DNA of 5,495 bases. Origin: Acidobacteriota bacterium. GTDB lineage: Bacteria > Acidobacteriota > UBA6911 > RPQK01. This document shows positions 1 to 5,495 of the stretch, one piece after another. The notes beneath the pieces are model-generated. The model worked only from the letters and a program-made list of their open reading frames with translations. It was not told the origin of the DNA and did not search any database. Position 1 is the stretch's first letter; each line of letters opens with the position of its first letter. Location: assembly GCA_003819755.1 (NCBI GenBank), contig RPQK01000555.1:1-5495 (forward strand), given 5' to 3'. Both the position numbers and the translations under genes were made by a program.

Positions 1-746
1 CCTGACCAGGTCTTGTCGATTGCCGCGATCTTGTAGTCAACCAGGCCGGCGCTCAGGCCGGTGGCGCGCACGATGTTCTCACTGACGTCGGTCTGGACAC
101 CTGAGGCTTTCTTGGGCCACGAGATCCATATTCCACCAGCCGGGACCCGGGGCGCCAGGCGCGTAATTTCTCTTTGCAGCTCACTTTGGGAAGTGACGAA
201 CCAGATGACGAGGTCTTCCTTGCCGTTCAACTGGTCCTGAAAAGCTGCACCGGGCGGCATGTCGACTATCTGCCTGAACCCGGCCGGTTCCCCGATCAGG
301 CTGACCACGGATCCCGGCTTGATGCCTAGCTTTTTGGGAAGGGGGGTACCCGAATAGGCGTCCATTGCCGAGCGGACAACCGGAACGGCGGGTGGGTTCC
401 GCAAAGCCTGCTCAACGATCGCGTGGCAGTTCTCCCACTCCCCGTAGACGGCGTCAGGCAGCAGCTCACGGGTCCGGGCCACCTTGTCCGGCTCGCCCGC
501 CAGGAATACCAGGGGAACATGCCGCGTTGCTTTCTGGCGACGAACGGCCGAGCCGATTTCCCGTCCGTGGCTCGGCGTCCGGGACAAGTCGATGATGACC
601 GCGTCGGGAGGACTTACTCCCAGCCTCTTAAGGGCGTCCGGGCTGTTCATCGGCTCGAGATCAACCTCGTGCCCGGCCGCTTTCAAGCGCTCAGCTTTCT
701 CGACAGCCTCGCTCGGATTCCAGTGGACGAGTCGGATGCGTGCCAT
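1..746 (-). CDS. Receiver-like domain fused to DUF3052 protein, 3' end cut by window edge
   Basis: This reading frame is open from an ATG at 746-744 to the left edge, giving 248 residues with no stop. Residues 1-115 look like a CheY-type alpha/beta receiver. A first strand (RIRLVHW) is followed by a helix, then VIIDLS with Asp53 at the usual phospho-acceptor position, then VPLVFLAG. The acidic pair after strand 1 is absent (N10, P11), the Thr/Ser after strand 4 is Ala83, and I see no strand-5 Lys, so it is probably a pseudo-receiver. Residues 130-248 match DUF3052 as I recall it: YSGTPLPKKLGIKPG, EDLVIWFVTS, GGIWISWPKKASG and a terminal DKTWS. Only a few residues should be missing, because DUF3052 proteins usually end soon after this motif. 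An in-frame TAA seven codons upstream of the ATG leaves little choice of start. No Shine-Dalgarno is visible. The function of DUF3052 is unknown. The gene is divergent from the GH5 gene. Confidence 0.87.
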   Translation of the reverse strand, partial: MARIRLVHWNPSEAVEKAERLKAAGHEVDLEPMNSPDALKRLGVSPPDAVIIDLSRTPSHGREIGSAVRRQKATRHVPLVFLAGEPDKVARTRELLPDAVYGEWENCHAIVEQALRNPPAVPVVRSAMDAYSGTPLPKKLGIKPGSVVSLIGEPAGFRQIVDMPPGAAFQDQLNGKEDLVIWFVTSQSELQREITRLAPRVPAGGIWISWPKKASGVQTDVSENIVRATGLSAGLVDYKIAAIDKTWS

Positions 747-814
747 GGGACCGAGTTTAGCCGATTAGTCGAGCCTTGAGTACCAACGCGGCTTGTTGTA
801 ATTTCACCACGCCT
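747..814. promoter_or_regulatory. Short divergent intergenic region between DUF3052 and GH5 genes
   Basis: These 68 nt separate two divergent start codons, so promoters for both genes should lie here or overlap the coding ends. On the plus strand TTGAGT (776-781), a 17-nt spacer and TAATTT (799-804) form a weak sigma70-like pair. Transcription from it would begin a few bases before the ATG at 815, giving an almost leaderless message, and no Shine-Dalgarno precedes that ATG. The hexamers match consensus at only 4/6 and 3/6 positions, so this is a candidate. I see no convincing promoter for the minus-strand gene. Confidence 0.3.
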
Positions 815-2644
815 ATGTTGAAACTTCGATTATCAGTCGCTATGTGCTTGATCTTCGCTTCCTCAGGAACTCTGTCAGCGGTCGCGCCAGAGACGGCCTT
901 TCGGAATTTCGTCAAGAAGGATGGCGACAGGTTGATGGATGGCGATCGCGAGGTTCGCTTTATTTCCTTCAATATCCCGAACCTGCACTACGTCGAGGAC
1001 CACCTTGCCTTCGAGGCGATCAGTGCCTGGCGCCTCCCCGATGCTTTTGAGATCGATGATGCCCTGTTGGCCGTGAAACAGATGGGCGGACGGGTGGTGA
1101 GGATATACACGTTGTCGGTCAAGCGTTCTGGCGATGCTCCCGGTCTGCCGCGTCACGTCACGGCTCCGGGCGCCTTTGATGAAGAGTCTTTTAGAGCGCT
1201 CGATCTTGTCCTTCAGCGGGCCAATGCGCTGGGAATCAGGATCATCATCCCGTTCGTCGACAACTGGAAATGGTGGGGCGGCCGGGGTGAATATGCTGCT
1301 TTCAGAGGCAAGCAACCGAAGGATTTCTGGACCGACCCCGAGGTCATCAGTGATTTCAAGCGGACGATCGAGTACGTCATCACCCGCACCAACTCCCTGA
1401 CAGGCGTGAAGTTCCGCGACGACAAGGCGATTTTGGCGTGGGAAACCGGGAATGAACTGGAGTGCCCGCATTCCTGGACGCGAGAGATAGCGGGGTACAT
1501 CCGCAGCCTTGACTCCAATCACCTGGTACTCGATGGGCGCCACGGGCAGCGACTTACGGATGAAATGGTCGATGAACCTCTGACCGACATTGTGACCACA
1601 CATCACTACCCCGATAACCCTCAGGAATCGATCCGGTACATTGTCGAAAACCGGGTCAAGACGAGAGGCAAGAAGCCTTACATCGTGGGGGAGTTTGGCT
1701 TTGTCAGCACCGATGCGTTCCGGGTCTTCTTCGATACGATCATCAAAGAAGGGATCAGCGGTGCGCTGGCTTGGAGTCTGAGGGGCCGAAGCCGTGATGG
1801 AGGGTTCTACTGGCACTCGGAACCACTCGGCGGAGATATATACAAGGCTTACCACTGGCCGGGATTTGCGACGGGCAGAGTCTATGACGAGAGCGCCTTG
1901 TTGAGCCTGATGCTACTCAAAGCTCACGAGATCCAGGGGACGGCGATACCGCGGGCCGAACCTCCAGGTCCTCCTGTACTTCTCCCGATTGCTCACCCGT
2001 CTCAGATCGCCTGGAGGGGCAGCGCGGGAGCCACCTCCTACCGGATCGAAAGAGCGGAAGCAAACAAGGGTCCCTGGACGGAGATCTCGGCTGGTATTTC
2101 GGATGCCGAGGTCCAGTACCGGCCAGTTTTTGGGGATTCCTCCGCCTCTCGAAACCGCAGGTACTTCTACCGCGTGGTCGCCGAGAACTCGGTCGGCCGC
2201 TCGAAACCCTCGAATGTCGTAGGCCCGGTTGAAGTGATCGAACTTGCCTCAGTGGACGAGCTCGCGAATTTCAGCCGATCCTTCCATCACCGCGGAAAGA
2301 TGTCGCTTGTCTCCCAGGAAGCCCGCAAAGCGAAGGAGGACATCCATCGGCTGCGGGGAGAAAAGGACGCCTTCATCACTTACCGCGCCGACCAGGCAAT
2401 CAGGCGTTGCCGAATCTACACCTTCTTCCCGGGCGAATCTGATCTTGTTTTCCTGGCCTCGAGCGACGGCCTGGCCTTTTCTCCGCTTCCGACCCGGAAG
2501 ACAGCGTTTGCGAGCGGCGAGCCTGAGTACGGCTACTGGAACCCGGTTCTCTTCGAAGTCGGCGATCTGCCGCCTGACACGCGCTTTTTCAGGATCGTTT
2601 TCCCGGCATTAGCCGATTTGGCGAGGGTGGAGATTTACTACTAG
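815..2644 (+). CDS. Secreted GH5-family glycoside hydrolase (beta-mannanase-like) with FN3-like and unknown C-terminal domains
   Basis: This gene encodes 609 residues and probably a secreted endo-acting retaining glycosidase. Residues 1-24 form a signal peptide: K3 and R5, a hydrophobic core at 6-15, and a small-residue cleavage region around S21-A24. Residues 28-372 form a (beta/alpha)8 barrel of GH5 type. WETGNE places the acid/base at Glu214, HHYPD at 263-267 lies near the substrate, VGEFG places the nucleophile at Glu293, and Trp320 closes the barrel. The stretch from FWTDPEVISDFK to DDKAILAWE resembles GH5_7 beta-mannanases. The catalytic Glu is followed by Leu-Glu-Cys rather than the common Pro. 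Residues 383-472 look like fibronectin type III (YRIERAE, FYRVVAENSVGRS). Residues 473-609 are a separate, probably beta-rich domain I cannot name. The frame can be extended upstream to a TTG at 776, but the ATG puts the signal peptide at the N-terminus. Mannan specificity is inferred; cellulase-like activity is possible. Confidence 0.88.
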   Translation: MLKLRLSVAMCLIFASSGTLSAVAPETAFRNFVKKDGDRLMDGDREVRFISFNIPNLHYVEDHLAFEAISAWRLPDAFEIDDALLAVKQMGGRVVRIYTLSVKRSGDAPGLPRHVTAPGAFDEESFRALDLVLQRANALGIRIIIPFVDNWKWWGGRGEYAAFRGKQPKDFWTDPEVISDFKRTIEYVITRTNSLTGVKFRDDKAILAWETGNELECPHSWTREIAGYIRSLDSNHLVLDGRHGQRLTDEMVDEPLTDIVTTHHYPDNPQESIRYIVENRVKTRGKKPYIVGEFGFVSTDAFRVFFDTIIKEGISGALAWSLRGRSRDGGFYWHSEPLGGDIYKAYHWPGFATGRVYDESALLSLMLLKAHEIQGTAIPRAEPPGPPVLLPIAHPSQIAWRGSAGATSYRIERAEANKGPWTEISAGISDAEVQYRPVFGDSSASRNRRYFYRVVAENSVGRSKPSNVVGPVEVIELASVDELANFSRSFHHRGKMSLVSQEARKAKEDIHRLRGEKDAFITYRADQAIRRCRIYTFFPGESDLVFLASSDGLAFSPLPTRKTAFASGEPEYGYWNPVLFEVGDLPPDTRFFRIVFPALADLARVEIYY

Positions 2645-2718
2645 GGACACAAGAGACACAAGGGACACAGGGGACTGGATATAGCCTTCCGTTGTGTCTC
2701 TTCTGTCTCTTGTGTCCC
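2644..2718. terminator. Long imperfect hairpin, possible bidirectional terminator
   Basis: In RNA, 2644-2670 pairs with 2692-2718 over 27 positions. By hand I count 24 Watson-Crick pairs, two G-U pairs (2663/2699 and 2670/2692) and one C-C mismatch (2659/2703), closing a 21-nt loop. It lies directly after the GH5 stop and before the convergent sulfatase end, where a terminator serving both strands is expected. No U-tract follows on either strand, so it is not a canonical intrinsic terminator. It could instead block 3' exonucleases or simply be a by-product of the repeat. Confidence 0.4.
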
Positions 2719-2762
2719 TTGTGTCCCTTGTGTCCCTAGTGTCCTTGTGGCCCCTGTGTCCC
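2644..2762. repeat. 9-nt-period repeat array with inverted arms between convergent genes
   Basis: The left arm has three 9-nt units (GGGACACAA, GAGACACAA, GGGACACAG at 2644-2670) plus a partial GGGAC. After the spacer 2676-2691, the right arm (2692-2762) has eight units of the complementary form TTGTGTCCC: two with CTC ends, three identical at 2710-2736, one shortened to 8 nt at 2737-2744, then two diverged. The first base of the left arm is the last base of the GH5 stop codon. The array fills most of the 141 nt between the GH5 and sulfatase genes. Increasing divergence at the right end suggests expansion by slippage in the middle and decay at the edge. Confidence 0.93.
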
Positions 2763-2785
2763 TGTTGTGGCGGGCACGGCTGTCG

Positions 2786-4222
2786 CTAGATCATCCCCGC
2801 CGGCCGGCAGCCTTTTCCTGGCGTGTCGCCGTCGCCCAGTTCCTCACGGGCTTTGTCCGCCAGCTTGAGCAGGCTCGTTACGATTTCCGGATGCTCGTCG
2901 ACGAGATTCGTCTTCTCACCCGGGTCAGCCTGGAGGTCATAGAGGGCTACGCCCGTCTGCGCCTTGGTGTATTTGCTCGGCGTTCCACCACTGCCCCCTT
3001 TCTGACCGGCCAGACTCATGTATGCATGTGGGAAGTGAAGCTTCCACTGGCCGCTTCTCACCGCCTCCAGCTTCCGGTTCCAGTAGAAGAACAGCGCTTC
3101 GTGTGGCGTTCGGGCATCGGGCTGGCCTGACATGAGGGGCCAGATGTCGAGGCCGTCGATCGGAAGCGCGGGCAGCTGTGAGCCAATGATCCGGGCGACG
3201 GTTGGAAAGATGTCGATGTTCATTGCCGCCTCGGCGCACACGGTACCCTCCGGGATCTTTCCCGGCCAGCGCACTATGCAGGGCACCCGGAGTCCGCCTT
3301 CCCACGTTGTCCCCTTGCCCTCCCGAAAGGCGCCGGCAGAACCGGCGTGATCGCCGTAACTGAGCCACGGGCCGTTGTCGGAGACAAAGACGACCAGAGT
3401 GTTCCGGTCAAGGCTCAACCGTTTGATCGTCTCAAAAATCCGTCCCACCGACCAGTCGATCTCCATGATCACATCCCCGTAAAGACCTGATTTCGAGTGG
3501 CCTTTGAACTTCTCCGAAACATGAAGGGGGACGTGCGGCATGGAGTGAGCGACGTACAAGAGAAAGGGTTTGTCCCGATGGCGTTCGATGAAACTGACCG
3601 CTCGTTCGGTGTACCACTTGGTCAGCTGAGTCTGGTCCGGATCACGAGCAACGATGCGGGTGCCGTCGATGAGGGGCAAAGGGGGATAGCTCTTGTCCTC
3701 GGGATGCCGGGGCCACATGTCGTTCGAGTAAGGCAGGCCGAAGTACTCGTCAAAACCGTGACGGGCCGGCAGAAACTGAGGATGGTGTCCCAGATGCCAT
3801 TTCCCGAAGGCGGCCGTGGCGTAACCTCTCCGCTTTGCCATCTCCCCGATGGTCGTTTCGGCATCCGATATCCCGTTCCTTGACTTTGGTCCCAAAGCTC
3901 CCAGGATGCCTATGCGGTTGGGATAGCAGCCGGTGAGCAGCGATGCTCGGGACGCGCTGCAGACTGCCTGGGCGACATGATAGTCGGTGAAGCGGCGGCC
4001 TTCGGCGGCCATTCGGTCCAGGTTGGGCGTCTGGTAACCTTGCGCACCGTAGCAGCCGACGTCCGCATAGCCCTGATCATCGGTAAGGATGATAACGATG
4101 TTCGGACGGTCTTGTCTCTCCGGCCCGGCACCCTGCCGCTGGAAGCCGCTTGCGACAGCCCATCCGCCCGCTGCGGCCAGCCTTTGCAGCACCTCTCGTC
4201 TGGTTGTTGTGCTTCTCTTCAT
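2786..4222 (-). CDS. Tat-exported FGly-dependent sulfatase (arylsulfatase type)
   Basis: This gene encodes 478 residues of a type I sulfatase, which hydrolyses sulfate esters with a formylglycine nucleophile. Residues 1-26 resemble a twin-arginine signal (TTTRREVLQ, then an Ala/Gly-rich stretch), placing the folded enzyme in the periplasm or outside. Family residues by comparison with arylsulfatase A: D48 and D49 in TDDQG, C88 and R92 in CSASRASLLTG, K141 and H143 in GKWHLG, H226 in HSMPHVP, D282 and N283 in SDNG, and K303 in GKGTTWEGG. The C-terminal ALYDLQADPGEKTNL is the usual sulfatase tail. The third motif position is Ala rather than Pro, an accepted variant, so Cys88 should still be matured by a formylglycine-generating enzyme, which is not encoded in this window. 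I chose the ATG at 4222 because the longer frame (from 4294) would bury the Tat motif behind 24 extra residues. No clear Shine-Dalgarno is present. The gene is convergent with GH5. The substrate cannot be read from sequence. Confidence 0.93.
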   Translation of the reverse strand: MKRSTTTRREVLQRLAAAGGWAVASGFQRQGAGPERQDRPNIVIILTDDQGYADVGCYGAQGYQTPNLDRMAAEGRRFTDYHVAQAVCSASRASLLTGCYPNRIGILGALGPKSRNGISDAETTIGEMAKRRGYATAAFGKWHLGHHPQFLPARHGFDEYFGLPYSNDMWPRHPEDKSYPPLPLIDGTRIVARDPDQTQLTKWYTERAVSFIERHRDKPFLLYVAHSMPHVPLHVSEKFKGHSKSGLYGDVIMEIDWSVGRIFETIKRLSLDRNTLVVFVSDNGPWLSYGDHAGSAGAFREGKGTTWEGGLRVPCIVRWPGKIPEGTVCAEAAMNIDIFPTVARIIGSQLPALPIDGLDIWPLMSGQPDARTPHEALFFYWNRKLEAVRSGQWKLHFPHAYMSLAGQKGGSGGTPSKYTKAQTGVALYDLQADPGEKTNLVDEHPEIVTSLLKLADKAREELGDGDTPGKGCRPAGMI

Positions 4223-4354
4223 GAAGGCTTTGTATACCACCACTCGAAGCAAAACCGAACAGCGAAACAGCGCCTGTTCAAACGTCTGGACCAAACTGGT
4301 AGACTGGGATTAGAACCCAAGCGCACTGCCACAATTCATGCTTAGGTAAGCGCG

Positions 4355-4369
4355 GCCGGCGTCGCCGGC
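4355..4369. repeat. GC-rich 15-nt palindrome upstream of SDR
   Basis: GCCGGCG and CGCCGGC flank a single T in a perfect inverted repeat. As RNA it could form a five-pair stem (GCCGG/CCGGC) with a five-base loop. It lies 22-36 bases before the Shine-Dalgarno of the SDR gene, in the leader or promoter area, so it could be an operator or a small leader hairpin. In GC-rich DNA such a palindrome can also arise by chance. Confidence 0.45.
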
Positions 4370-4390
4370 GGCGTTCTCAATCTTTCCCGC

Positions 4391-4395
4391 GGAGG
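4391..4395 (+). promoter_or_regulatory. Shine-Dalgarno that selects the TTG start of the SDR gene
   Basis: GGAGG lies five bases before the TTG at 4401, which is ideal spacing. The next in-frame TTG (4407) would be 11 bases away and the first ATG (4422) 26 bases away. The site therefore decides for the TTG at 4401 and against the more usual ATG. Confidence 0.8.
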
Positions 4396-4400
4396 TCCCT

Positions 4401-5438
4401 TTGACATTGAACCGAAACACGATGATTTGGTTGGCGGCGGCCGGAACTGCTGTGGGCGCGTACGCCTTGGCACGTCGAGCGCGCAGCCTTGATCTTCAGA
4501 ACCAGGTGGTCTTGATCACCGGCGGGTCTCGGGGATTGGGTTTCCTTTTGGCCCGCGAATTCGCCCGCGCCGGGGCGCGCGTAGCTTTCTGCGGTCGGGA
4601 CCCGGAGCAACTCCGCAAGGCGCAAGAAGAGCTGGAGTTGACCGGCCATGACGTCTACCCGGTTCGATGCGATGTTTCCGATCGTGATCAAGTCGAGCGA
4701 ATGATCGACGACGTGACCCAGTACCACGGCCGGATAGATATCCTGATCAACAATGCCGGCATCATGGAGGTCGGACCCATCCAGACCATGGATCTCGAGA
4801 ATTTCGAGCGCGCCATGAAGGTTATGTTCTGGGGCCCGCTCTATGCCATCCACTCCGTTCTCCCCTCTATGCTGGCACGAAAGAACGGGACGATCGTGAA
4901 TATAACCTCTATCGGCGGGAAGATCAGTTTCCCTCATCTCCTGCCTTATTCTGCAGCCAAATTCGCCTTAGTCGGCCTCTCGGAGGGGCTCCAGGCGGAG
5001 GTGAAGAACCAGGGGGTCAACGTGATCACCGTTGTCCCAGGGTTTATGCGTACCGGCTCCTACCTGCAGGGTTTCTTTGCCGGGAAACAGAAGCAGGAAT
5101 TCGAGTGGTTCGCTCTTGGCGCCACTGCCCCGCTGCTTTCAATGAATGCCGCCCGAGCTGCGCGCCGAATCGTACAGGCCGTCAGGATGGGCAATCCCCA
5201 GCCCATCCTCTCTCTCCCGGCCAACCTGATTGCTCGGTTCCACGGCCTTTTTCCGGGGACGACAAATCTCATCCTGGCCCTGACCAACTCTCTCCTCCCG
5301 GGGCCGGAGCAACGTGGTTTCGCAAAGGGCGAGGAGCTTCAGCAGGAGATCGACTCAACTCTTTTCAAGAAAGCGACGGCCCTCGGACCCGACGCCGCCC
5401 GGCGTTACCAGAATCAGGAAGTGCGGGAGGGTAGCTGA
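4401..5438 (+). CDS. Membrane-anchored short-chain dehydrogenase/reductase (SDR)
   Basis: This gene encodes 345 residues of an NAD(P)-dependent oxidoreductase of classical SDR type. Residues 8-24 (MIWLAAAGTAVGAYALA, then RRAR) form one likely transmembrane anchor, with the catalytic part in the cytoplasm by the positive-inside rule. The Rossmann motif TGGSRGLG is at 40-47; Arg44 and GRD at 65-67 suggest NADP(H). DV at 91-92 contacts adenine, NNAG is at 117-120, Ser170 (NITSIGG) and Tyr183/Lys187 (YSAAK) are catalytic, and PGFMRTG is at 213-219. At the place of the usual catalytic Asn (VNxxG) the protein has Met142 in KVMFWGP. About 110 residues follow the 235-residue core, including a hydrophobic stretch near 288-299, making the protein longer than the usual 250. 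The TTG start is chosen by the GGAGG at 4391. The gene is divergent from the sulfatase. The substrate is unknown; lipid-like or steroid-like compounds would suit a membrane-bound SDR, but that is a guess. Confidence 0.92.
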   Translation: MTLNRNTMIWLAAAGTAVGAYALARRARSLDLQNQVVLITGGSRGLGFLLAREFARAGARVAFCGRDPEQLRKAQEELELTGHDVYPVRCDVSDRDQVERMIDDVTQYHGRIDILINNAGIMEVGPIQTMDLENFERAMKVMFWGPLYAIHSVLPSMLARKNGTIVNITSIGGKISFPHLLPYSAAKFALVGLSEGLQAEVKNQGVNVITVVPGFMRTGSYLQGFFAGKQKQEFEWFALGATAPLLSMNAARAARRIVQAVRMGNPQPILSLPANLIARFHGLFPGTTNLILALTNSLLPGPEQRGFAKGEELQQEIDSTLFKKATALGPDAARRYQNQEVREGS

Positions 5439-5495
5439 CAACTGACCGCTGACAGCTGACGGCTGACCGCTGACCGCTGACGGCTGACGGCTGAC
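5434..5495. repeat. 7-nt tandem repeat (GCTGACN), continues past window edge
   Basis: Eight full units and six bases of a ninth run without interruption to the end of the window. The seventh base varies (A, C or G), and only the second unit departs from the core, with ACTGAC. The array begins two bases before the TGA stop of the SDR gene, so the first unit supplies that stop codon. The period is not a multiple of three and all units face the same way, unlike the array at 2644-2762. It resembles in form the short tandem heptamer repeats known from some cyanobacteria; I do not claim identity. Confidence 0.95.

Larger units (their letters stand above)
4223..4400. other. Divergent intergenic region between sulfatase and SDR genes
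   Basis: These 178 nt must hold the promoters for both flanking genes. On the minus strand TATACA (4236-4231) is a fair -10 element whose start point would fall about two bases before the sulfatase ATG; only a poor -35 (TTCGGT, 4259-4254) sits 17 nt further up. On the plus strand TTCAAA (4277-4282) and TAGACT (4300-4305), also 17 nt apart, could drive the SDR gene with a leader of about 90 nt. Both are weak matches. The region also has the GC-rich palindrome at 4355-4369 and the SDR ribosome binding site. I see no RNA gene. Confidence 0.4.

Noticed and set aside
776..814. TTG at 776 as the true GH5 start
   Set aside because: It would add 13 polar, Cys-containing residues in front of a well-formed signal peptide and has no ribosome binding site. 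The ATG at 815 fits better.
875..1855. A 326-codon open frame on the minus strand inside the GH5 gene
   Set aside because: It lies wholly antisense to a gene with clear catalytic motifs, its translation shows no recognisable domain, and long antisense frames are common opposite GC-rich coding sequence.
2644..2762. Insertion sequence ends or a mobile element remnant
   Set aside because: There are inverted arms but no transposase, no target-site duplication that I can see, and the arms are built from a 9-nt tandem unit.
4302..4321. A tRNA T-arm-like stem-loop on the minus strand (GGGTTCTAATCCC)
   Set aside because: The loop has T where a purine is expected at position 57, and no matching acceptor stem, D-arm or anticodon arm can be built around it. 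The same stem read as an anticodon arm also lacks the rest of a tRNA.
4377..4937. A 186-codon minus-strand frame opposite the SDR gene
   Set aside because: It overlaps the conserved SDR motifs on the other strand and shows no protein family features.
5434..5495. A CRISPR array
   Set aside because: The units are seven bases and contiguous, with no spacers, so this is a simple tandem repeat.

Overview
The window holds four protein-coding genes on moderately GC-rich DNA, with little spacer between them. Nothing in it fixes the taxon. A secreted glycoside hydrolase, a Tat-exported sulfatase, a DUF3052 protein and short repeats between genes together suggest a free-living soil or sediment heterotroph, with Acidobacteriota as my best guess. 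That placement is inference only.

Layout. Positions 746 to 1 (minus strand) encode a receiver-like plus DUF3052 protein that runs off the left edge. After a 68-nt divergent gap, 815-2644 (plus) encodes a secreted GH5 protein resembling beta-mannanases, with an FN3-like module and an unassigned C-terminal domain. Positions 2645-2785 separate two convergent genes and are mostly filled by a 9-nt-period repeat. The two arms of this repeat are inverted and would fold into a long hairpin. Positions 4222-2786 (minus) encode an FGly-type arylsulfatase with a twin-arginine signal. A 178-nt divergent gap (4223-4400) carries a GC-rich palindrome and a clear ribosome binding site. Positions 4401-5438 (plus) encode a membrane-anchored short-chain dehydrogenase. 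A 7-nt tandem repeat (5434 to the right edge) starts inside its last two codons.

How the genes relate. No two neighbours share a strand, so there is no operon here. The GH5 enzyme and the sulfatase are both predicted to be exported and could both act on complex, possibly sulfated, polysaccharide. They are convergent, however, so shared function is only a suggestion from proximity. The DUF3052 and SDR genes have no evident link to carbohydrate use.

I did not find a new defence, mobile or RNA system. The least ordinary features are the two unrelated short-period repeat arrays that each begin exactly at a stop codon, the degenerate receiver fused to DUF3052, and the SDR that seems to lack the usual catalytic asparagine.
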